Positions 8,141 through 15,464 of a DNA stretch of 64,000 nucleotides are shown piece after piece; within the stretch, counting starts at the first letter, position 1; each line of letters begins with the position of its first letter. This stretch comes from Bacillota bacterium (GTDB taxonomy: Bacteria; Bacillota; Clostridia; Acetivibrionales; DSM-1351), in assembly GCA_023416275.1 (NCBI GenBank), contig JAEZIB010000091.1, positions 1 to 64,000 on the forward strand, written 5' to 3'. Made by a program: the position numbers and the translations under genes. The notes beneath the pieces were generated by a model. It had not been told where the DNA came from, made no database searches, and saw only the letters and a list, made by a program, of their open reading frames with translations.

Positions 8141-8221
8141 TTTATTCTCCTCCGTCGTTAAGAGGCACTACGATCCCGATTGCTCTTTCTAAGCATCTTT
8201 AGAGAACTTCACTCCCACAGT
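8141..8221 (-). other. GC-richer segment after nfnB with in-frame UAG codons
   Basis: Read on the minus strand, the 80 bases after the nfnB TAG are clearly richer in G+C than their surroundings and can form local stems (TGCCTC...GAGG...GGCA). In the nfnB frame they read TVGVKFSKDA, UAG, KEQSGS, UAG, CLLTTEENKGSR, so with the nfnB stop there are three UAG codons in a row in one otherwise open frame. Nature unknown: structured 3' UTR, small RNA or decayed coding sequence. Confidence 0.35.
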
Positions 8222-9607
8222 CTAAGAAAGGAGCTTATGGATAGCCTCCGCCGCCTTCTTTCCTGCACCCATTGCCAAAATAACTGTTGCTGCACCAGTT
8301 ACCGCATCTCCGCCAGCATAAACTCCAGCCTTACTTGTTGCCCCTGTCTCTTCTTCTACTATAATTCCTCCCCAAGACTGAATATCAAGGCCGGGAGTAG
8401 TTTTCGAAATAAGAGGATTAGGTGATTGGCCTATTGCAATTATTACTGTTTCCAAATCAATAATATGCTCAGAACCCTTCTTTTCTACAGGTCTTCTTCT
8501 GCCCGATTTATCCGGTTCTCCAAGCTCCATTTCAACACATTCAATTCCTTTAACCCAACCGTCTTCAGTTCCAATTATCTGCTTAGGATTGGTCAACACC
8601 TTGAAAATAATGCCCTCTTCCTTTGCATGATGTACCTCTTCAAGTCTTGCAGGCATTTCAGCCTCGGAACGCCTGTATATAATATATACATTTTCGGCTC
8701 CCAGCCTTTTTGCACTTCTAGCCGCATCCATCGCAACATTTCCTCCGCCCACAACAGCTACATTTTTGCCAACAAACACAGGTGTGTCTGTATTTGGAAA
8801 TTTATATGCACTCATTAAATTAATTCTTGTTAAAAATTCATTAGCTGAGTATACGCCATTATAGTTCTCTCCCGGAATTCCCATAAAGCTTGGCAATCCT
8901 GCTCCAGAGCCAATGAATACTGCCTTGTAGCCTTCTTCCTTGAGTTCATCAATAGAAAATACCTTTCCAATTACCATATTAGTTCTGATATCAACCCCCA
9001 GATCCTTTACAGTTTGAATTTCCTCTTGTACTAAGGCTTTAGGCAAACGGAACTCAGGTATACCGTACATCAGAACTCCGCCTGGAACATGAAAGGCCTC
9101 AAATATAGTCACCTCATAGCCCAATTTTGCAAGATCTCCAGCACAGGTTAAGCCTGCAGGACCTGAGCCGACAACTGCCACCTTGATTCCATTACTCTCG
9201 GCTTTTTTTACATCTTTACTTACGTTTTTCATATACCAGTCAGCAACAAATCTTTCCAGTCTGCCTATACCAACAGACTCACCTTTTTTTGCTCTGACAC
9301 ATAATTGTTCACATTGACTTTCCTGAGGACAAACTCTACCGCATACTGCAGGCAAACTGTTTGTTTCTTTAATTTTATAGTATGCCTCCTCAAACCTTGC
9401 ATCTGCAACAAGCTGGATAAACTCTGGTATTTTTACATTTACAGGACACCCAGCAACACAAGGTTTAGTTTTACAATTGAGGCATCTTTGCGCCTCTTCA
9501 ACTGCCATTTTTTCTTCATACCCCAAAGCAACCTCTTTAAAATTCTTGTTTCTTATATCCGGTTCCTGCTCTGGCATTTTTACCTTATTTAAAGACATAT
9601 TAGGCAT
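8222..9607 (-). CDS. nfnB: NfnB: NADPH-binding subunit of the ferredoxin:NADP+ transhydrogenase
   Basis: About 461 residues of the glutamate synthase small chain (GltD-like) family. An N-terminal double [4Fe-4S] region (CLNCKTKPCVAGCP and CGRVCPQESQCEQLC) precedes two Rossmann dinucleotide sites: FAD at VAVVGSGPAGLTCAGDLA and NADPH at VAVVGGGNVAMDAARSAKRLG. The partner immediately upstream is the FNR-like NfnA, so the pair is the electron-bifurcating NADH-dependent reduced ferredoxin:NADP+ oxidoreductase rather than a lone glutamate synthase subunit. The start at 9605-9607 follows a perfect GGAGGTGAT and overlaps the nfnA stop by 8 bp, so translation is coupled. Confidence 0.9.
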   Translation of the reverse strand: MPNMSLNKVKMPEQEPDIRNKNFKEVALGYEEKMAVEEAQRCLNCKTKPCVAGCPVNVKIPEFIQLVADARFEEAYYKIKETNSLPAVCGRVCPQESQCEQLCVRAKKGESVGIGRLERFVADWYMKNVSKDVKKAESNGIKVAVVGSGPAGLTCAGDLAKLGYEVTIFEAFHVPGGVLMYGIPEFRLPKALVQEEIQTVKDLGVDIRTNMVIGKVFSIDELKEEGYKAVFIGSGAGLPSFMGIPGENYNGVYSANEFLTRINLMSAYKFPNTDTPVFVGKNVAVVGGGNVAMDAARSAKRLGAENVYIIYRRSEAEMPARLEEVHHAKEEGIIFKVLTNPKQIIGTEDGWVKGIECVEMELGEPDKSGRRRPVEKKGSEHIIDLETVIIAIGQSPNPLISKTTPGLDIQSWGGIIVEEETGATSKAGVYAGGDAVTGAATVILAMGAGKKAAEAIHKLLS

Positions 9608-10445
9608 TTGTATCACCTCCAAGTCTGCAAGCATGCTTCTCTCCCGATTCCTTTTCCTGACTCTTGTACATGCCCTGTCTTCTCATTGCTTCATCAAAGT
9701 CAATTAAGTGTCCATCAAAATCAGGTCCATCCACACATGCAAATTTTGTTTCTCCGCCAACTGTAAGTCTACATCCGCCACACATTCCTGTGCCATCTAT
9801 CATAATAGAATTCATACTGATAATAGTTTTAATTCCATATTCCTTTGTTAAATTGCTTACAGCCCTCATCATTACTAGTGGGCCTATAGCAATTACCAAA
9901 TCATATTTATTTCCCTCATCAATTAATTGCTTTAGCACATTTGTTACAAAGCCCTTATTTCCATTTGAGCCGTCGTCTGTTGCAACTATCAGCTTATTGC
10001 TGACATTTGACATCTCTTCTTCTAATATAATAAGCTCTTTATTTCTGAATCCAGTTATTGCATGAACCTCAGCACCCAATGCATGAAGCTTTTTGGCCTG
10101 AGGGTAAGCAATAGCAGTACCTAAGCCACCGCCTACTACAGCTACCTTTTTATACCCCTCTAGATGTGAAGCAGTTCCTAAAGGTCCTACAAAATCCAGC
10201 AAATAGTCTCCCTCATTCATTTCTGACAACGCTTGAGTAGTCTTACCTACTAACTGATAAATTATTGTTACTGTTCCCTTATCTCTATCATAATCTGCTA
10301 CAGTAAGAGGTATTCTCTCACCTGATTCAGATATTCTCAACATTATAAACTGACCAGGTTCAGCCTTCCGCGCAATAAATGGAGCATCTATTTCCATTAA
10401 AACTACAGTAGGATTTAATACTTGTTTTTTTATTATTTTAAACAT
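9600..10445 (-). CDS. nfnA: NfnA: NAD(H)-binding FNR-like subunit
   Basis: About 281 residues, of the dihydroorotate dehydrogenase electron-transfer subunit/FNR type. The flavin-binding beta barrel (residues about 1-95, with SGERIPLTVADYD as the FAD site) is followed by an NAD-binding domain (VAVVGGGLGTAIAYPQAKKLHALG) and a C-terminal [2Fe-2S] motif (MCGGCRLTVGGETKFACVDGPDF). In NfnAB this subunit carries the bifurcating chemistry partner flavin and passes electrons to NfnB. ATG 10443-10445 follows GGGAGGTATC. It is the first gene of the two-gene nfnAB operon. Confidence 0.9.
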   Translation of the reverse strand: MFKIIKKQVLNPTVVLMEIDAPFIARKAEPGQFIMLRISESGERIPLTVADYDRDKGTVTIIYQLVGKTTQALSEMNEGDYLLDFVGPLGTASHLEGYKKVAVVGGGLGTAIAYPQAKKLHALGAEVHAITGFRNKELIILEEEMSNVSNKLIVATDDGSNGNKGFVTNVLKQLIDEGNKYDLVIAIGPLVMMRAVSNLTKEYGIKTIISMNSIMIDGTGMCGGCRLTVGGETKFACVDGPDFDGHLIDFDEAMRRQGMYKSQEKESGEKHACRLGGDTNA

Positions 10446-10678
10446 TTTTGATACCTCCCATATGAAGAACATAAAAATTGCTTAATCCTCTTAATTATAG
10501 CTTAAATTAATTTATGTCACAACCCGTTCGGTTCTGACAAATGCTGTAATTCATAAATCAGAAATTTTAGAACTATTATATATACGGTTTATAGACTTTT
10601 ATAAAAAATAAGTTCTTCAACGTAAATAAAATTGTTGGCAAGGGTAATTTATCAAATGAGAGTTGAGCTATTTGAATC

Positions 10679-11557
10679 TTACAATATTCTATAAATCTCT
10701 GTATCGATATTATTTGTTATAAGAGCATCTAATATCTCTTGCTCTGAAATAACCCTAACAATTCTCAAATTTTCATCAAGCACATTTACCATATGAAACA
10801 TATTTGCATAATCCATTGCCTTTACTACTTCTGAAAGCTTAACATCCTTCATAACAGCAATTTCCTTTATAGGGTAAATACGTTGTTTAATTATCCGCGA
10901 ACGTCTAAACAACAAATTTTTGATATTCATTAAGGCTGTTTCCTTTCTGCTTTCAGTTTTACTTAACAAAATATATATTCCAACAATAACCAAGCTGGCA
11001 TTATAAAGAGTGTTTCTCAAAATTATCAATCCAAAAATAATAATAATAATCGAAAGAATTACAGTTATTGTATTCATATGTTTAGTAGCTTTAAAAAGGC
11101 CCGAATAATCAGATAACACTTCCATAGCTATTTTACCGCCATCCAACGGCAATATAGGCAATAAATTAAAAAATGCCAGCCAAATGTTAATATAGACTCC
11201 AACAGTGAACTCTATAGGAATAACTTGGCAGGCATATAAGAGATAAATTGCAATTGCAATTATTATGTTAACAGATGGCCCAGCTGAATATATAAATATC
11301 TTACTGCATTTCTTACAGCTATAATCTTCTATAGATGCACTAACACCTACGGGTAAAATTCTAAAGCAATAAATTGCTGCTCCTGAAATATATGCTGCTG
11401 CGATATGTCCTAATTCATGGGCAATAATAAACCCTACTGTTATAAAAAATTGAGTAGTAAAACTGCTTATTATAGCAATTATATAAATTGGAACAGTGAG
11501 AATATTTATACTAATAGTAACGTGCTTTATTCTAATTTTTATATCAAAATCAAGCAT
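10679..11557 (-). CDS. spoIVFB: SpoIVFB-type intramembrane metalloprotease (M50)
   Basis: 292 residues. HELGH (in FIIAHELGHIAAA, about residue 47) is the zinc site and NLLPILPLDGGKIA supplies the third ligand Asp, both inside membrane segments; this is the site-2 protease pattern. The C-terminal 80 residues form a CBS-like region (AVMKDVKLSEVVKAMDY ... VNVLDENLRIVRVISEQEIL), as in sporulation SpoIVFB, which cleaves pro-sigma-K in the mother cell. The upstream spoIVFA-like gene stops 5 bp before its start and supports this identity. Length and order are normal. Confidence 0.9.
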   Translation of the reverse strand: MLDFDIKIRIKHVTISINILTVPIYIIAIISSFTTQFFITVGFIIAHELGHIAAAYISGAAIYCFRILPVGVSASIEDYSCKKCSKIFIYSAGPSVNIIIAIAIYLLYACQVIPIEFTVGVYINIWLAFFNLLPILPLDGGKIAMEVLSDYSGLFKATKHMNTITVILSIIIIIFGLIILRNTLYNASLVIVGIYILLSKTESRKETALMNIKNLLFRRSRIIKQRIYPIKEIAVMKDVKLSEVVKAMDYANMFHMVNVLDENLRIVRVISEQEILDALITNNIDTEIYRIL

Positions 11558-11562
11558 AAAAG

Positions 11563-12450
11563 CTATTTATTCAGATAATTCAGCAGTTTCTCCGGATCAA
11601 CCGCTTTATTATCTTTCCACACCTCAAAGTGTAGGGAACCTGATAAGCCTTCAGTATCTCCCACCTTTGCAATAACATCACCTTGATTAATTTTCTGACC
11701 CTTTTTGGCAATAAGTGTTGAGCAAAATGCATATATGGTTTTTATTCCATCATTATGCTGTAGTTTTATATAATTTCCATATTCAGGTTTTGAACCTACC
11801 TCAATAACCTCACCTGCAAGAGCTGCCTTAATAGAGGTTCCCATATTTGCACTAATGTCAAGTCCAAGGTGAAAATCCGACTCACCAGTTAATGCACTCG
11901 TTCTTGTACCAAACAATGACACGTATTCACCCTTTATGGGTGTAATAAATGAGTACTTATCAGCAATAGCTTTAATTTCCGAGTCTCCTAGAAGCTCTAT
12001 TTGGGATGTATCGGTAATACTTCCATAGTCAGTAGCATCCTCTTTATTATCTATACTTGCGCTAGAATTCTTGTCATCAATTAATTGACCGTTATTTTCA
12101 CTTATCTTTGAGTTATCGTCAAACTCTTGAAGTTGCTGACTTTCATCCCTAAGATTTTCTGTTTGAAGTCCCTTTTCTGGTAAATTTATGCCTAAAGCAG
12201 TAACCATTTTTTTTATATACTTATTTGAATCATAGTTAGTAGTAGTAACAACTTTTACTTTAGATATAAATAAATTAGTTGCAGGAGTATTTGCTGCTTT
12301 ACATAATGCGAAAACAGACAAAAATACCACAACCACAAGCAGCTGTACGGCAACTGTTATTGATAATAAATCATTGTCAGGTTCTCTTCTTCTATTCCTT
12401 TGAGCACCGGTCTGGCGTGAGTACTTTGGTCTCATAGTTATTTCGTTCAA
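11563..12450 (-). CDS. spoIVFA: SpoIVFA-type M23-like regulator of pro-sigma-K processing
   Basis: About 295 residues. One transmembrane segment (residues about 27-50, LLSITVAVQLLVVVVFLSVFAL) after an Arg-rich N-terminus is followed by a long acidic/Ser/Asn linker and a C-terminal M23 (LytM) domain. HLGLD keeps the first zinc ligands, but the HxH motif reads SLHFE and the YxH site reads YAF, so catalysis is unlikely; this agrees with SpoIVFA being a non-catalytic tether and inhibitor of SpoIVFB. The TTG at 12448-12450 has AAAGGGTG seven bases upstream; ATG 12433-12435 is an alternative. Directly upstream of spoIVFB. Confidence 0.8.
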   Translation of the reverse strand: MNEITMRPKYSRQTGAQRNRRREPDNDLLSITVAVQLLVVVVFLSVFALCKAANTPATNLFISKVKVVTTTNYDSNKYIKKMVTALGINLPEKGLQTENLRDESQQLQEFDDNSKISENNGQLIDDKNSSASIDNKEDATDYGSITDTSQIELLGDSEIKAIADKYSFITPIKGEYVSLFGTRTSALTGESDFHLGLDISANMGTSIKAALAGEVIEVGSKPEYGNYIKLQHNDGIKTIYAFCSTLIAKKGQKINQGDVIAKVGDTEGLSGSLHFEVWKDNKAVDPEKLLNYLNK

Positions 12451-12538
12451 TCCCCCTCACCCTTTCTTTAGCGAATATCAAAATTTTGGGTCATGCTTCT
12501 TTACATTATATTTTTCTTTATTTAATTTTATTACTAAT

Positions 12539-12694
12539 TATAACGCCTATATATAAAATGAAATTTTTCGATTGTAGAAAAAAATTCATTACATCAGCGG
12601 TATTTCAAGGAGGCTAGAAATATTCTCATTGCCTGAAAACCAAAGCAGTACCCGCTACTTATAGAAGTGGGGAACATTTTATTGCCTCGTTATA
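12539..12694 (+). mobile_element. Family 2 MITE-like element (copy 1)
   Basis: 156 bp, ends TATAACG and CGTTATA. Contains an AT-rich hairpin (GAAATTTTTC...GAAAAAAATTC) followed by the conserved core with CTGAAAACCAAAGC, GTACCCGC and the hairpin CTACTTATAGAAGTGG, then TTGCCTCGTTATA. No ORF. Related to copies at 21802, 25339 and 61902. Confidence 0.7.
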
Positions 12695-12763
12695 TTTGTG
12701 AATAATGCAACGTCAGTTAGTATTTATCATGAAAATAACTATCCCAGAAAAATTTAATAGTAA

Positions 12764-12792
12764 AAAAAGCCCAGACAATGTCCCGGCTTTTT
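12764..12792 (-). terminator. Terminator of the min cluster transcript
   Basis: AAAAAGCC (12764-12771) pairs with GGCTTTTT (12785-12792); minus-strand read-out ends in seven T residues. Confidence 0.8.
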
Positions 12793-13064
12793 AAGCTTTT
12801 AATTTACATAACAGAAAAGTTTTAAGCTATCCTTACATAAAATTTTGATATTACTGATGTTTAACTATATAATTTTTATTAAAAAGATATCCCATAATTC
12901 TAGAATGTAAATAGATACTGTTTTTAAACTTCTCATAGCTTGAACCCAATAACTCTACTTTTCCCAATACTATGATAAACTATTGGCATCAAAAAAACGC
13001 AATACTATCCTATAGCTAAAATAAAAGCTCTTTGAGTATTATTCTCGAATTTGCTTGAGATTTT

Positions 13065-13463
13065 CTATCTCAACAGCTCTCTCCAAGCTAAGTCTTCGCG
13101 TTCTAAACCTTTAATTAGAACCTCAGCAGTCGCTATATTTGTAGCAAACGGAATATTATTTACATCACAGTGTTTAAACAGCAAAAAAGTATTTGCATCA
13201 TTATCTACATTTACATCCCGAAAATAAATCAACAAGTCAATCTCATCACAAGCAATTCTCGCAGACAGCTGCTGAGAACCCAAACTCCCATAGGCCAGCA
13301 AATTAACGTTTAGCCCCGTTGCCTTGTTGATTAAAATGCCTGTAGACCGTGTTGCAATAAGATGATGATCTTGAAAAATCGACTTATAGGCTATGCAAAA
13401 ACTAGCCATCAATTCTTTTTTATTATCATGAGCCATTAATGCTATGTTCATCTTATCAATCAC
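13065..13463 (-). CDS. Methylglyoxal synthase-like protein with degenerate active site
   Basis: 132 residues, clearly of the MGS fold: IALMAHDNKKELM near the N-terminus, STGILINKATGLNVN, EIDLLIYFRD, and the C-terminal CDVNNIPFATNIATAEVLI. Several catalytic and phosphate-binding positions differ from E. coli MgsA. The GGDQQ motif carrying the catalytic Asp reads GSQQ (residues 62-65) with one residue missing, TGTTG reads TRSTG (38-42), and the His-containing HDPD segment after FRDP is replaced by VNVDNDANT. It therefore probably does not make methylglyoxal and may bind a ligand only. It lies 12 bp after minE and is the last gene of the min cluster. GTG 13461-13463 is the likely start. Confidence 0.8.
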   Translation of the reverse strand: MIDKMNIALMAHDNKKELMASFCIAYKSIFQDHHLIATRSTGILINKATGLNVNLLAYGSLGSQQLSARIACDEIDLLIYFRDVNVDNDANTFLLFKHCDVNNIPFATNIATAEVLIKGLEREDLAWRELLR

Positions 13464-13475
13464 ATACCTTATAAT

Positions 13476-13760
13476 TTATTTACCTGCATTTCTTACATTT
13501 CTTATAGGTATATTAGCTATCAACGCCGGAACAACTCTATCTCCATCATCACTTTTTGTTCTTGTAAGCTGAATATCAAGAGCTCCTTCGTCTATTTCCA
13601 TATAGTGCTGAATTACCTTTATAATTTCTCCTTTTATCATATCTAAAAACTCAGGAGATACATTTGCTCTATCGTGAATAAGAACTAATTGCAGTCTTTC
13701 TTTGGCTACATCCTTTGATGGTTTTGATCTGCCAAAGATTTTTGAAAAATCAATCAGCAT
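13476..13760 (-). CDS. minE: Cell division topological specificity factor MinE
   Basis: 94 residues. The N-terminal amphipathic membrane-targeting segment (MLIDFSKIFGR), the MinD-binding stretch (KERLQLVLIHDRANVSPEFLDMIKGEIIKVIQHY) and the beta strand (ALDIQLTR) match MinE along its whole length. It stimulates the MinD ATPase and confines the MinCD inhibitor to the cell poles, so this organism uses an oscillating MinCDE system rather than only DivIVA. It lies 13 bp after minD and before the mgsA-like gene. Confidence 0.93.
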   Translation of the reverse strand: MLIDFSKIFGRSKPSKDVAKERLQLVLIHDRANVSPEFLDMIKGEIIKVIQHYMEIDEGALDIQLTRTKSDDGDRVVPALIANIPIRNVRNAGK

Positions 13761-13773
13761 ACTGTTTACCTCC

Positions 13774-14574
13774 TTATGTAGTTTTAAACCCTAACAATTT
13801 TTTAAACTTAAATAAAAATCCATCATCATTTTCAAGGTTCATTATAGGAACTTCCTCACCTTGGATTCTCTTGGTCACATTTCGGTAAGCTTGTCCTGCT
13901 AATGATTTATCGTCGTTAACTGCAGGCTCTCCTCTATTAGTTGAAATAACAATTTTTTCATCATCAGGAACCACACCTATTAAGTCAATAGCAAGAATAT
14001 CAATAATATCATCAATACTCATCATATCGCCGCGTTTTACCATGTCGATTCTTACTCTGTTAATAAGGAGTTTTGGATTCCTGAGCTCATTTGCTTCTAA
14101 CAATCCCACAATACGGTCAGCATCCCTGACTGCCGAAACCTCTGGTGTAGTTACAACAATGGCTCTGTTTGCTCCGGCAATTGCATTTTTGAAGCCTTGT
14201 TCAATTCCAGCAGGGCAATCAATTATGATATAGTCGAATTCATTTTTCAATTCACTAACTAAATTAATCATTTGTTCTGGTGTTACAGCTGATTTGTCCC
14301 TTGTTTGAGCAGCCGGCAGAAGATATAACCCCTCATATCGCTTATCCTTTATCAATGCCTGTTTAACTCTGCATACACCGTCAATTACATCTACAAGGTC
14401 ATATACTATTCTATTTTCTAATCCCATTACAACATCAAGATTTCTTAGTCCAATATCAGTATCTATAAGCACGACTTTCTTACCAGCTAGTGCCAGACCT
14501 GTGCCAATATTTGCAGTTGTTGTTGTTTTACCAACCCCACCTTTGCCAGACGTAATTACAATTACCTCACCCAT
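13774..14574 (-). CDS. minD: Septum site-determining ATPase MinD
   Basis: 266 residues. The deviant Walker A motif GKGGVGKTT (residues about 10-18) marks the MinD/ParA family. VVLIDTDIGLRNLDVVMGLENRIVYDLVDV and YIIIDCPAGIE are MinD-specific blocks. The C-terminal amphipathic helix (GFLFKFKKLLGF) is the membrane-targeting sequence. It recruits MinC to the membrane and is displaced by MinE. Full length, normal family size, and in the order minC-minD-minE. Confidence 0.95.
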   Translation of the reverse strand: MGEVIVITSGKGGVGKTTTTANIGTGLALAGKKVVLIDTDIGLRNLDVVMGLENRIVYDLVDVIDGVCRVKQALIKDKRYEGLYLLPAAQTRDKSAVTPEQMINLVSELKNEFDYIIIDCPAGIEQGFKNAIAGANRAIVVTTPEVSAVRDADRIVGLLEANELRNPKLLINRVRIDMVKRGDMMSIDDIIDILAIDLIGVVPDDEKIVISTNRGEPAVNDDKSLAGQAYRNVTKRIQGEEVPIMNLENDDGFLFKFKKLLGFKTT

Positions 14575-14680
14575 ACAGCTGCCTCCAATTCTTATAAAAC
14601 AAGATATATTTAAAAGAAAATATTCTTAAAATCTAAACTAATACATATAAAACTATATATTTGTTTTTTAAATTTGTCAA

Positions 14681-15376
14681 TTACCTCTGGGGTAAAAAGC
14701 GTTCTACAAACAATTTATCATCCTTGACATATGCTACTTCAGGAATCAGGTTAGTACCAATGCCCTTTTCATCGTCAGGTGACCTGGTAATTATATCTCC
14801 GATGCGCAATTGCGTTGGGTTAAGCCCTAGTGCTGCTATGATAGCCTCCTTATTTCCATCACTGCCTGCATGAACTACCCCTCTAAGTAACCCCATTACT
14901 ATAATATTTCCAGTAGCTTCAATAACAGCTCCCGGATTAACATCTCCTAATATAACTACGTTTCCGTCGAAGGTAATAAGCTGACCTGATCTAACAGTTC
15001 CTCTAAAGAATTTTGTTACCCCTTCATCTATACCTTTGAAATAAGTATACTTTTTAATTTGATTATTTCTTTCGTTTACATTGCCATTTGATGATACTTT
15101 GCCGACAGGCTTATTATTTTCTGATTTATCCTCGTCAAAAGATAGTATTTGTGCTCCGCTTTTCTCTTTTAGCAAATCAAAGAGTCTATCTCTTTCGTCA
15201 GAATTTAATGTACGGCCCTTGTATTTCACAGCTAATTTTGCTCCACGAAAAAATTTACCTGCACTATCAATCTTTATAAGCAAACTATTTACTAGCTCTT
15301 CAAAGCTTACATCATCTTTCAAAATAATTGTAAGCCCATTTACTGTTCCTTTAAAAGTAACTGCATTCTCATCCAT
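14681..15376 (-). CDS. minC: Septum inhibitor MinC
   Basis: About 231 residues. The N-terminal domain is divergent (FKGTVNGLTIILKDDVSFEELVNSLLIKI); the C-terminal domain has the right-handed beta-helix signature of MinC (GQLITFDGNVVILGDVNPGAVIEATGNIIVMGLLRGVVHAG). The C-terminal domain binds MinD and the N-terminal one inhibits FtsZ. Start ATG 15374-15376 is preferred; an in-frame GTG four codons upstream sits too close to its GAGG. It precedes minD by 106 bp. Confidence 0.92.
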   Translation of the reverse strand: MDENAVTFKGTVNGLTIILKDDVSFEELVNSLLIKIDSAGKFFRGAKLAVKYKGRTLNSDERDRLFDLLKEKSGAQILSFDEDKSENNKPVGKVSSNGNVNERNNQIKKYTYFKGIDEGVTKFFRGTVRSGQLITFDGNVVILGDVNPGAVIEATGNIIVMGLLRGVVHAGSDGNKEAIIAALGLNPTQLRIGDIITRSPDDEKGIGTNLIPEVAYVKDDKLFVERFLPQR

Positions 15377-15464
15377 AATTATTACCACGCCTCACATATA
15401 GCATATCACTTATAAATACCGGCATGGATTTGATCCCTCCTTTTTATCTAAAACAAGTGACTAA

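Larger units (their letters stand above)
12451..13064. other. 614-bp intergenic region
   Basis: Between mgsA-like and spoIVFA. It contains a family 2 element (12539-12694) and the terminator of the upstream min transcript (12764-12792). The rest (12793-13064) is AT-rich with no coding or structured signal that I can see. Confidence 0.6.

Noticed and set aside
8222..9607. Glutamate synthase small subunit
   Set aside because: Homology fits, but the adjacent FNR-like gene and absence of a large subunit indicate NfnAB instead.
12539..12694. Family 2 copies as c-di-GMP (GEMM) riboswitches
   Set aside because: The CCAAAGC and stem pattern recalls a riboswitch at first sight, but the GEMM consensus is absent and copies are not placed consistently 5' of genes.
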